From: Fremontodendron californicum
Lineage: Eukaryota; Streptophyta; Magnoliopsida; Malvales; Malvaceae
Direction: 5' to 3'
Assembly (NCBI GenBank): GCA_030761205.1
Contig: JAULJL010000004.1
Coordinates: 23,037,172-23,101,171 of the forward strand
Length of the DNA stretch: 64,000 bases
Below, in pieces: positions 35,076-44,606 of the stretch. How positions within the stretch are numbered: position 1 is the first letter of the stretch; every line of letters starts with the position of its first letter. The notes below the pieces were generated by a model. The model saw only the letters and a program-made list of their open reading frames with translations. It did not search any database and was not told where the DNA came from. The translations under genes and the position numbers were made by a program.

Positions 35076-37144
35076 TGATAACTCGTATAATTATATAGTT
35101 TTTAGTTATGTTTTATTATTGTTTTGTGTCAAATACGAGTTATTATTGTTTAGTCTAATTGTGTTTATGATCTTTTATATTTTTATGTAATTTGGTGTTT
35201 TTCACAAGTTTCTTTGAGTGATTTCAGATTACTAGAATTAAGGGCAAATCCAGTTCAGTTCCAGTTCCGACACCTTTTGCCATATCAGCTATATCTGGAG
35301 TTTCACTGAAGCAATAAGGCTAAAATTTTAACCGTGCAAAGTTAAGAGGCATATCTATCTTTTTCATGTTTTATACTTCTTGAAACGGAGTCGTTTTCCC
35401 CAGCGAAATAAACCATCAAGTTGGCTGATGTGCAATGACGTCTGTCCTGAGCAGTTTTCGCATTTTGACCATATCGTCCGATACACATCAGAAAATGAGC
35501 TGATTTCAACGGCTATGGATCACTAACTGATAGGGGAACATTTGTCTAGAAGACCATGTGATCAGATAAAGCCTCCAATATTGAAGAAATCGACCATCAA
35601 GTTGGCTGATGTGCAATGACGTCTGTGCTGACCTGTTTTCGTATTTTGCCCATATCTTCTTCTCCACATCAGAAAATGAGCTGATTCCAACGGCTATGAA
35701 TCAGTAACTCATAGGGGAACATTTTTCTAGAAGACCATGTGATCAGATCAGGCCTCCAAGATTGACAAAATTGACCATCAAGTTGGCTGATCAAAATGGT
35801 CATACAATATGACGAAAATTGTTAGAAAAATGCACCCACCTATTATACCTACCTTTGAAATTTGTAAAGCTTGTCTCTTGTCATTTAGCCCTCCAAAATG
35901 TGTATAAATAGAGGGCCTTGGATGATTGTAGAGAATCATATTGTACATTGGTAGGATATTAGCCATTGTAATAAAATTCTCTAAGTTTTCTTCTTCTTTC
36001 TTTTCTCTAGTTTTCTTTTTCTTTAGAAAGAGCAAGAGGTTGGATAATTAATATTCTTCTTCTTCTTCTTTCTTTCTTTTATTTTCTTCTTAGATTTTCT
36101 TTAATTTTATGTTTATGTTTACAATGCCTATGCTAGGCTAAACTTCTATTTGGTTAAGGGTGATTTCAAAGCTCTAGACATGTTTTATAATTGATTTTCA
36201 GATTCTATCTATCATTAATTTTCTATCAAAGTTGCTTATGTTCTTCTACAAGAATTGTTCATGATGTTGTCTTGATTTATTTAGGTGTACAACTAGATAG
36301 ATCTTGATAATTATCTATTGCTAGTTTAGGAGTCTTGATCCGTGTAATTGTCTTGATTTCCTATTCATAAGTGGCAATTTGTGATTAATGATTATGGTCA
36401 AGTTTTCAATAATTGCAAAGTGGAACATAACCTAAGTTGAACAATCCGAGCTTATGTGTTTGTTGCTTAGATCAACCTATCTTTCTCATCATAAAGCTGC
36501 CATTAAATTGAATTTAGAGAGCTTATTCTAGGTTGTTTAATGGTTAGAGATTAAATAGAGAGCTTGTTCTATTTAACGACAAACTAAGGAAAGATTGGGG
36601 TAACAGAGCTTGTTGTTATCTACGGTTGTTAACTTTGATAGTTGGTTGATATTGATAGATCTGAAATTGATTCTTAATGATGTCTAGTGGTGGAGAATGA
36701 AACCTTAACCATATTTTTCATACTTGATTCTTCTTACTTACTTGTTTTCTTATTTTTCTAGTTTGCTTATTTTTAAAAGTATATTTATTTTTATTGGCTG
36801 GTTATACCGCCTAATTTGTATATTAACTTTGTTTTATTTTTATTGGCTGGTTATACCGCCTAATTTAGTATATATATTTTTATTGGCTGGTTATACCGCC
36901 TAATTTAGTATATATATTTTTATTGGCTGGTTATACCGCCTTGCATCTTATTATTATTATTTACTTTAGTTTAAATCTGGCTTCAAAAACCCATTTTCTT
37001 TTATTGTTCTTGAATTTAAGTTTTAAACTATTAACTTATAAACTAAAACCCAATCCCTGAGGACTCGACCCTTGCTAACTACTATACTTACAATTTATCT
37101 TTTTAGTGCAAGGTTAAATAAGATACACTCTTTTGGGTGCATCA
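35076..37144 (+). repeat. 5' LTR of the Athila-like element
   Basis: 2069 bp, TG...CA. Internal structure: a ~180-bp segment with ATCAAGTTGGCTGATGTGC is tandemly duplicated (near 35411 and 35591, partial third at 35772), and TTTATTGGCTGGTTATACCG is repeated four times near 36796, 36838, 36879 and 36920. It contains the promoter at 35903. Confidence 0.95.
35903..35910 (+). promoter_or_regulatory. TATA box in the 5' LTR
   Basis: ATGTGTATAAATAGAGGGCC is a strong plant TATA context. Transcription would start ~30 bp downstream, leaving over 1.2 kb of R/U5. The same box is conserved at 43359-43366 in the 3' LTR. Confidence 0.8.
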
Positions 37145-37150
37145 AATTTT

Positions 37151-37168
37151 TGGCGCCGTTGCCGGGGA
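37151..37168 (+). promoter_or_regulatory. Primer binding site (tRNA-Asp type)
   Basis: TGGCGCCGTTGCCGGGGA lies six bases after the LTR end. It is the site typical of plant Athila elements and complementary to the 3' end of tRNA-Asp. It is intact. Confidence 0.85.
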
Positions 37169-37282
37169 TTGCTTTCTTTAGTTTATTTGTTACTTGGTTT
37201 ATTCTTATTTTCAGTTCTAATTAGTTTTATTTTCTTGTACATACAAGTTTTTCTTTTCAAATTTAAAAAAAAAAAAAAAACA

Positions 37283-38220
37283 ATGGAATTGAGCAATCTA
37301 ACACTTGAAGAGTTGGTGGCATACATGAACATGGAAAATCAACAAGCCAATCTCACCTACCCAGTTCAACAATTGGCCATGGGAGGCTGTCAAGGCCATC
37401 AAGTGTTCCAAGACCAACAGTATGATCATTACTCAAACACTTACCATGAGGGATGGTGGGATCATACTAATATGGCTACTCGAAAAATTACCAAGAAGTA
37501 GATCCTTATGCCAATTACACTCATCCATCTAGATTTAATCAATCATGGTCTCAAGAACCAGATCTTTTTCAGCCACTACTTATGACTCAAAACTCAGGTA
37601 CTTCTTTAGAAGATCTTGTCGATTCTCTTGTTACTAATACTTTGCAATTTCAACAGGAAACAAGGGCAAGTATCCAGAGTTTGGAAAGGCAAATGAGCCT
37701 ATTGGCTAGTAGTATGGTGGTATGGGTAGCACAAAGATCTGAAGAACTCTCTGCCCAAACAATGATTAACCCAAAGGAGAATACTACTATTGTGACCTTG
37801 AGGAATGATGAACAAGATGAGGATGAGACAGAATTAGAGATGGATTCTATTCTTGAGGATAATGAAGCCACAAATACAAATAAGAGTATTTCGGCACCTG
37901 AGGTAACGTTTAAAGTTCCACTTTTTACTAATGTTTCTTCTCCACCTTTTCCTAGTAGATTTGCAAAGTTCAAGGAGGATGAACATGAACAAGACACGCT
38001 GGAAACCTTAAACAGTTTGTTTGTGGATGTCATTCAACAAGTACCAAAAGATGCACCATTCCTCGATGAGATATGCACCACCAAGGATGATGGAATAATA
38101 CTTGTAATGGAGAATGCATCCACTGTTGTGCAAAGAAAGCTTCCTCTTAAACGCATAAATTTGGGAAATTTCATGTATGAGCCTGACAAGCCTAAAAAGC
38201 CAAGAAAGGGTGTTGGTTAG
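37283..38220 (+). pseudogene. Athila-like gag remnant
   Basis: The ATG at 37283 opens MELSNLTLEELVAYMN, then NQQANLTYPVQQLAM. A one-base frame change near 37475 (stop at 37499) separates it from GYSKNYQEVDPYANYTHPSR and the open frame 37582-38220 (SLEDLVDSLVTNTLQFQQET, RASIQSLERQMSLLASSM, PPFPSRFAKFKEDEHEQDTL, LDEICTTKDDG). The order matches the N-terminal tip and C-terminal half of Athila gag; the central capsid-like domain is missing. An acidic DEQDEDETELEMDSILED stretch is notable. It could still make a 212-aa protein from 37582. Confidence 0.75.
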
Positions 38221-38418
38221 ATTCAAAACACTAACTCAAGTGTTAATTGGGAAGGCAGCCCAATTAAAGATGAAATTGCCAACCTTCCATATTCAGATTT
38301 GCTTTCTCTTTCTCTTTCTCTTTCTTTTCCTTTTTCTTTTATTATTTTTATTATTTTTATTTTATTTCTTATGTTTCATTGTTAATTGTGTTTACTGCTT
38401 TTAAGTTCATTTAGGCTG

Positions 38419-38569
38419 CATAAGTTTCTTTTGTTTAATAGTTCTTTTCTCTTACATATAATTCTTGCAATGGGGGATAATAGCATTACATTAATGACAA
38501 TGTAAGAATTATGTGTGGGGGGAAGAATTTAGGATTTTATTTAGAGTGTTTTGTTTTTGAGTTTTTTTA
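38419..38569 (+). repeat. Left copy of the direct repeat bracketing the cargo genes
   Basis: Contains AGTTCTTTTCTCTTACA, ACAATGTAAGAATTA and GTGTGGGGGGAA followed by TTTAGGATTT, matched in the same order and spacing at 40892-41042. Repeats of this kind resemble the polypurine-rich 3' non-coding part of Athila elements. Confidence 0.75.
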
Positions 38570-38760
38570 TGTTGTTTTTTCTTTCTGATCCTGGTTTTGA
38601 AAATAACTAGATGTAAATATAATTTTTAATTTTTTACCCCGGTTAAATGGCGGATAACGGTACTCCGTGATTATTTAAGTCGGTTCCATCAGCTACCCAA
38701 AAAAAAACTGATATTGTATATAAATTTCTCTTTCAATTTCTCTTTTATTTTTTTTTCAGG

Positions 38761-39297
38761 ATGGATGATATTCTCACAAGATTGCAGAAACGATTTCCTC
38801 CTTTTCCTCGAAATATTTTACTGAAGCTTTACCAAGTTCGAATTGAAAGATTAAGAATGCTTATGCACAAAGGGATTCCTGCAGACATACGTTGGATAAT
38901 TGAAGCCAAGGTACGTGAAGATGAATATCTTCCTGTTTTGCATTTACCAGGTACAGGTAGAAGCACTTTTGCAAAGAAGCGACGAGCAAAGCGCATGAGT
39001 TCAAATTGCCACAAATGTGCACGATGGACGTGTAACGGTAAATGTCGTTCTATTGGGATTCCGTCCTCTAATCGAGATGATAAAATTGAATTCATTAAGG
39101 ATAGACTGAGTAAGGAGAATTTGGGTAATATCCAACTTTCTCTTGAGACGCATCCTAGTGGAGACGTACAAAGAGAAATTCTTGATTTATGGCCGCAATT
39201 CCAAAGGGAATGGCAACATCTTGGGAATCTGATGTTAAAAGACCCTGTTTGCCAGCTTGTAAGAAAACTGGATGGGAAGCATATCCTCGACTCATAG
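38761..39297 (+). CDS. Betaflexivirus-like nucleic-acid-binding (zinc-finger) protein
   Basis: Intact 178-aa ORF, no stops, starting ATGGATGAT. Residues 66-79 form an arginine/lysine-rich patch (GRSTFAKKRRAKRM), followed at once by four cysteines C83, C86, C91, C95 (CHKCARWTCNGKC), then DDKIEFIKDRLSKENL. This basic-patch-plus-zinc-finger layout is that of the small 3'-proximal proteins of plant betaflexiviruses (carla/vitivirus type), which bind nucleic acid and act as silencing suppressors in several species. The N-terminal ~60 residues (basic, predicted helical) and the C-terminal ~60 are less diagnostic. The similarity is my reading of motifs and is not tested by a search. A TTTTTTTTTCAG tract ends one base before the ATG and looks like a splice acceptor. 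An unrelated zinc-ribbon protein is the main alternative. Confidence 0.6.
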   Translation: MDDILTRLQKRFPPFPRNILLKLYQVRIERLRMLMHKGIPADIRWIIEAKVREDEYLPVLHLPGTGRSTFAKKRRAKRMSSNCHKCARWTCNGKCRSIGIPSSNRDDKIEFIKDRLSKENLGNIQLSLETHPSGDVQREILDLWPQFQREWQHLGNLMLKDPVCQLVRKLDGKHILDS

Positions 39298-39463
39298 AAG
39301 GCGTTTAAGCCGTTTCTGGACGTAAAACCAGAGGAAGATGTGAGCCACAATCACAACTACAATAAATAACTTCTCAGCTTTTGGTTTGATTTGCAATAAC
39401 TTTATTTTGGTTTAATTTACGTGTTGTTCGATTTGTGTAATTATTCTCATTTTTTTATTTGTC

Positions 39464-39710
39464 TTTTACTGTTGATTTTTCTTCTCTTTTTGATTTTCTT
39501 CCTGAAATCACGCAAAAATCTTTTGTTAGGTTAACATTTTCTTCTGACAGGTCAAATACACTTTCGGCGACATTATTACTCTTGACTTTTACGGTCGATT
39601 TTTCTTCTCTTTTTGATTTTCTTCCTGAAATCACGCAAAAATCTTTTGTTAGGTTAACATTTTCTTCTGACAGGTCAGATACACTTTCGGCGACATTATT
39701 ACTCTTGTCT
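39464..39710 (+). repeat. Tandem duplication (~121 bp x 2) upstream of the LOG-like ORF
   Basis: The segment TTTTTCTTCTCTTTTTGATTTTCTTCC...CACTTTCGGCGACATTATTACTCTTG occurs twice in succession (about 39473-39586 and 39598-39711) with few changes. Both copies happen to be open in the LOG frame, so a naive ORF starts at 39459. The first ~111 codons of that ORF are leader, not protein. Confidence 0.9.
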
Positions 39711-39791
39711 GATTCACTACTGAGTCCTCATATATTACACCATGTACTCATTCTCTTTCAGGCACTCGAAAAAAAAAAAAAAGAAAAAAAA

Positions 39792-40439
39792 ATGGAAAGT
39801 ACTTCGTCCCAACGCATTAAAAAAATTTGTGTCTTTGGAGGTGCTTATCCAGGGAAAAATAACATATTCGCTGATGAAGCCATAAGAGTTGGAGTAATAC
39901 TTGCCCAACAAAAGATCCAGTTGATTTATGGAGGCGGTAGTACGGGTTTAATGGGAGCAGTCGCTACAGCAGCACACGCCGGAGGAAGTCCAGTTCTAGG
40001 AATCGTGCCAAAACTATTCACAAGTTTTTGTGGACCTACCGTGGGTAAGGAAATACAAGTCTGGAGTATCCCTGAACGGATAACAATCATGTACCATTCT
40101 GCCGATGCATTCATTGCTTTACCAGGAGGTCTGGGTACATTGGAAGAAATAGCTTGCGTGACTTCTTGGTCATCTTTGGTCACAAATAAGAAACCCATTG
40201 GTTTGCTTAATATTAATGGTTATTTTAGTAATTTGCTTTCATATTTAGATAATGCTGTGGATAATGGATTCATGTTTTCAGAGGCAAGGAGAACCATAAT
40301 TTCTGCTACAACCATTGAAGATTTACTCAAAAAGCTCCAAGCTTATGAGTATTTATCTGCTACGGTTGTTTCGCAAACGCTCGGAAAAAGAAAAAGAGAT
40401 ATGGACGAGCAAGGAGTGGATTGCACTTTGTCTTTGTGA
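39792..40439 (+). CDS. LOG-like: LOG-family cytokinin riboside 5'-monophosphate phosphoribohydrolase carried by the retrotransposon
   Basis: Intact, intronless 215-aa ORF. Family landmarks: KKICVFGGAYPG (residues 10-21, usually CVFCGSSxG), IYGGGSTGLMGAVA (45-58), GIVPK (70-74), R96 in the position of the catalytic arginine, DAFIALPGGLGTLEEI (105-120) with the PGGxGTxxE signature and E118, KKPIGLLNINGYF (133-145), AVDNGF and EARRTIISA. Enzymes of this family release active cytokinin bases from nucleoside monophosphates in the cytosol. The usual HQRKAEM stretch is altered (PERITIM) and the N-terminal motif is changed, so activity is plausible but not assured. The start ATG at 39792 gives the length expected for LOG proteins. 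CATTCTCTTTCAG ~25 bp upstream is splice-acceptor-like. The C terminus has a KRKRD basic run. Plant LOG genes have several introns, so this copy passed through RNA. Confidence 0.88.
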   Translation: MESTSSQRIKKICVFGGAYPGKNNIFADEAIRVGVILAQQKIQLIYGGGSTGLMGAVATAAHAGGSPVLGIVPKLFTSFCGPTVGKEIQVWSIPERITIMYHSADAFIALPGGLGTLEEIACVTSWSSLVTNKKPIGLLNINGYFSNLLSYLDNAVDNGFMFSEARRTIISATTIEDLLKKLQAYEYLSATVVSQTLGKRKRDMDEQGVDCTLSL

Positions 40440-40618
40440 CATTATCTAACATTTTGTTTGTTGTGTCTCAGTTATAATAAGTGGTTAGCAACCTCTGCAG
40501 GTAATATCTCCTAAATCCTACCTTTAAAATTTGACATTGGGGACAATGTCATATTTTAGTATGGGGTAAGGGACATATTTTGCTAATTTAAAAAAAAAAA
40601 TTGTGTCGTTTTAAGCCA

Positions 40619-40801
40619 TTTAGAAGTATTCATTCTGAACAAGGTCTGAGTAAGGGAGACTTGAGACATACCTTGTCAGTTTGATTTCTTCTTTTCAAAA
40701 AAAAAAAAAAAAGTTTGTTGTGTTTTAAGCAATTTAGAAGTATTCATTCTGAACAAGGTCTGAGTAAGGGAGACTTGAGACATACCTTGTCAGTTTGATT
40801 T
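40619..40801 (+). repeat. Duplicated 70-bp segment after the LOG-like ORF
   Basis: ATTTAGAAGTATTCATTCTGAACAAGG...ACCTTGTCAGTTTGATT appears at about 40618-40686 and 40731-40801, nearly identical, separated by poly-A. It may be a 3' UTR segment of the cargo. Confidence 0.9.
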
Positions 40802-40891
40802 TAATCTTTTTATGTTTACTTGTTAATTTTTCTTTAGTATTTTAGGATTATTTAGGTTGCATGAGTTTGTTTTGTTTTGTTTTGTTTTGAG

Positions 40892-41042
40892 TCTAGTTGT
40901 TCCTATTCTTATGTTATTAGTTCTTTTCTCTTACACATGATTCTTTCATTTGGGTTAATAGACTTACATTGAGGACAATGTAAGAATTAAGTGTGGGGGG
41001 AATGATTTAGGATTTCTTTTATTTTCGTCTACTATTTTTTTT
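40892..41042 (+). repeat. Right copy of the direct repeat bracketing the cargo genes
   Basis: Partner of 38419-38569, including CTTACATTGAGGACAATGTAAG and AAGTGTGGGGGGAATGATTTAGG. A shorter related motif (ACATTGGGGACAATGTCA) is at 40535, and GTGTGGGGGGAAAAG at 41640. Confidence 0.75.
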
Positions 41043-42517
41043 TATGAGTCTTTATTATTATTATTTTTAGTGTGTTTTAGTTCCTTTTTAATACAATGAT
41101 GAGATATGAATTGCATAGGTCTAAACTGGTTACTAGTGAGAAGATTTTCATGAGAATTAAGCTTGATACTAATTTTTATGAGCCAATGTTAATATGATAT
41201 GTTGATTGAGAAAGAAGCATGTTTAGACTTAAAACTGACTTGTATAATCATCATTGTGAGTTTTTGAGCCTAAAATGATTGATGCATTATACAAATCAAT
41301 CTAATTTCTTTCTTGAGTGCTCTTATGATTACATGATTCTCTAGAACTTGCTTTAAACCGTTTGAGACTATATTGATACATGTGACAACATGAATATGAT
41401 AGAGGCATTAGGATTATAACCAGAGCCAAACAGCCATCCCTTATTGATGTTCCAAGAGAACACACCCTTAGTGAACCAGTTTGAGCCTACATTGAATAAG
41501 CTATCTCTTTGGTAACCATAACTTGTCCCTAACCTAAATATACTTATATCTTTACCTTTGTTCCAAAGATGAATTAGCATGATTTGAGACCAGTTGCAAA
41601 GACAAGGGATTTTTTTTTTGGTTAGAAACAAGAAATAAGTGTGGGGGGAAAAGAAAAGAAAAGTCAAGAGAAAAAGAAATGGAATACTGGAAAATACATT
41701 CCTATGTAAAAAAAATATATATATGAATCATCTCTTGAATTTGTGGAAAAAGAAAAAGATGTTACAAAGTTGTTTAGAATGAAGAAAAGGCCCAACATGA
41801 ATATCCGGCCTAGGTGACTATGTACTTGTAAAAAGTTTTGAGAAGTTTCTTTGTATGATCTTTTTATGTCTCTAAACTTTATGAACTCTTTGGAACCTTT
41901 GTGATATCTTTATCCTTTTGTTCTTCAACCACATTACAAACCCCTTGGCCCCATTACAACCTTGATTAAAGACCTCTTGATTCATGAAGTTGTATGATCT
42001 AAATAATGGAGAATAGGTGGACAAGCAAGAATATGGTAGAACTGTTTTCATGAGATTGATTGAGTGTAAACACTTCACCACTACTTTAAAGAGTGAAAAT
42101 CATGAGGGTATCCCATGTGAGAAGTTGAGATTAAATTTGAACATGCACTATTTTGATTGAGATATGTTATGTTAATATTGGCTTAACTCAAACAATTTAC
42201 ATTCAAGCATGATTTTTTGTGAAATTCTTTAAGCTATTGATTAGTTTATAAGACTTGTTCAAAGATTGTCTCTAATTTGTATTGAAAGGATTAGGAATAA
42301 ATATTTTTAGTATATGTAGTTTATTTATATTTTAGTTTTTCAATGTTTGTGGGTATCGTTCTAGTAAACCCTCACGAGACTAAACTCGTCCACTAGGGAC
42401 ACCTAGGGGTTTAAAGGCTTGTGTCACATGCTAAGTGCCACCGTGATTTCCTACGAAAATGGATTAGATTTTCTTATTTTATTTTTATTGAGTCGTTGCT
42501 AGGGACTAGCAACAATC
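41043..42517 (+). other. 3' non-coding region of the Athila-like element
   Basis: No ORF of substance. Low-complexity and moderately AT-rich, containing ACCCTCACGAGACTAAAC near 42369 and ACTAGGGACACCTAGGGG near 42393, motifs I associate with the 3' regions of Athila-type elements. Confidence 0.6.
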
Positions 42518-42531
42518 TAAGTGTGGGGGTG
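42518..42531 (+). promoter_or_regulatory. Polypurine tract
   Basis: TAAGTGTGGGGGTG ends directly at the 3' LTR start (TGATAACTCG at 42532), the expected site for plus-strand DNA priming. Confidence 0.75.
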
Positions 42532-44601
42532 TGATAACTCGTATAATTATATAGTTTTTAGTTATGTTTTATTATTGTTTTGTGTCAAATACGAGTTATT
42601 ATTGTTTAGTCTAATTGTGTTTATGATCTTTTATATTTTTATGTAATTTGGTGTTTTTCACAAGTTTCTTTGAGTGATTTCAGATTACTAGAATTAAGGG
42701 CAAATCCAGTTCAGTTCCAGTTCCGACACCTTTTGCCATATCAGCTATATCTGGAGTTTCACTGAAGCAATAAGGCTAAAATTTTAACCGTGCAAATTTA
42801 AGAGGCATATCTATCTTTTTCATGTTTTATACTTCTTGATACGGAGTCGTTTTCCCTAGCGAAATCAACCATCAAGTTGGCTGATGTGCAATGACGTCTG
42901 TCCTGAGCAGTTTTCGCATTTTGACCATATCGTCCGATACACATCAGAAAATGAGCTGATTCCAACGGCTATGGATCACTAACTGATAGGGGAACATTTG
43001 TATAGAAGACCATGTGATCAGATAAAGCCTCCAATATTGAAGAAATCGACCATCAAGTTGGCTGATGTGCAATGACGTCTGTGCTGACCTGTTTTCGTAT
43101 TTTGCCCATATCTTCTTCTCCACATCAGAAAATGAGCTGACTTCAACGGCTATGAATCAGTAACTCATAGGGGAACATTTTTCTAGAAGACCATGTGATC
43201 AGATCAGGCCTCCAAGATTGACAAAATCGACCATCAAGTTGGCTGATCAAAATGGTCATACAATATGACGAAAATTGTTAGAAAAATGCACCCACCTATT
43301 ATACCTACCTTTGAAATTTGTAAAGCTTGTCTCTTGTCATTTAGCCCTCCAAAATGTGTATAAATAGAGGGCCTTGGATGATTGTAGAGAATCATATTGT
43401 ACATTGGTAGGATATTAGCCATTGTAATAAAATTCTCTAAGTTTTCTTCTTCTTTCTTTTCTCTAGTTTTCTTTTTCTTTAGAAAGAGCAAGAGGTTGGA
43501 TAATTAATATTCTTCTTCTTCTTTCTTTCTTTCTTTTATTTTCTTCTTAGATTTTCTTTAATTTTATGTTTATGTTTACAATGCCTATGCTAGGCTAAAC
43601 TTCTATTTGGTTAAGGGTGATTTCAAAGCTCTAGACATGTTTTATAATTGATTTTCAGATTCTATCTATCATTAATTTTCTATCAAAGTTGCTTATGTTC
43701 TTCTACAAGAATTGTTCATGATGTTGTCTTGATTTATTTAGGTGTACAACTAGATAGATCTTGATAATTATCTATTGCTAGTTTAGGAGTCTTGATCCGT
43801 GTAATTGTCTTGATTTCCTATTCATAAGTGGCAATTTGTGATTAATGATTATGGTCAAGTTTTCAATAATTGCAAAGTGGAACATAACCTAAGTTGAACA
43901 ATCCGAGCTTATGTGTTTGTTGCTTAGATCAACCTATCTTTCTCATCATAAAGCTGCCATTAAATTGAATTTAGAGAGCTTATTCTAGGTTGTTTAATGG
44001 TTAGAGATTAAATAGAGAGCTTGTTCTATTTAACGACAAACTAAGGAAAGATTGGGATAACAGAGCTTGTTGTTATCTACGGTTGTTAACTTTGATAGTT
44101 GGTTGATATTGATAGATCTGAAATTGATTCTTAATGATGTCTAGTGGTGGAGAATGAAACCTTAACCATATTTTTCATACTTGATTCTTCTTACTTACTT
44201 GTTTTCTTATTTTTCTAGTTTGCTTATTTTTAAAAGTATATTTATTTTTATTGGCTGGTTATACCGCCTAATTTGTATATTAACTTTGTTTTATTTTTAT
44301 TGGCTGGTTATACCGCCTAATTTAGTATATATATTTTTATTGGCTGGTTATACCGCCTAATTTAGTATATATATTTTTATTGGCTGGTTATACCGCCTTG
44401 CATCTTATTATTATTATTTACTTTAGTTTAAATCTGGCTTCAAAAACCCCTTTTCTTTTATTGTTCTTGAATTTAAGTTTTAAACTATTAACTTATAAAC
44501 TAAAACCCAATCCCTGAGGACTCGACCCTTGCTAACTACTATACTTACAATTTATCTTTTTAGTGCAAGGTTAAATAAGATACACTCTTTTGGGTGCATC
44601 A
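42532..44601 (+). repeat. 3' LTR of the Athila-like element
   Basis: 2070 bp, about 99.4% identical to the 5' LTR by eye. Differences seen include G/T near 42798, A/T near 42840, C/T near 42857, T/C near 42963 and a short CTT-repeat length change near 43515. TATA box at 43359. Confidence 0.95.
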
Positions 44602-44606
44602 ACAAG

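Larger units (their letters stand above)
35076..44601 (+). mobile_element. Young non-autonomous Athila-like LTR retrotransposon with two cargo genes
   Basis: Full-length element of 9526 bp. LTRs are 35076-37144 and 42532-44601, both starting TGATAACTCG and ending GTGCATCA. The target duplication ACAAG is exact (35071-35075 and 44602-44606). The primer site at 37151 and a GTGTGGGGGTG polypurine tract before 42532 are intact. By eye the LTRs differ at about a dozen positions in 2.07 kb (~99.4%), so insertion is recent. The interior has a gag remnant (37283-38220) but no protease, RT, RNase H or integrase. In their place are two intact non-retroviral ORFs (38761-39297, 39792-40439) and a long 3' non-coding region. 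Mobility would require pol from a related Athila element. Confidence 0.93.

Noticed and set aside
38829..39350. 173-aa minus-strand ORF opposite the zinc-finger ORF
   Set aside because: Shadow frame; the plus-strand reading has the coherent basic and cysteine motifs.
41368..41667. 99-aa minus-strand ORF in the 3' region of the Athila-like element
   Set aside because: No similarity recognised, opposite to element polarity, and low-complexity; treated as non-coding.
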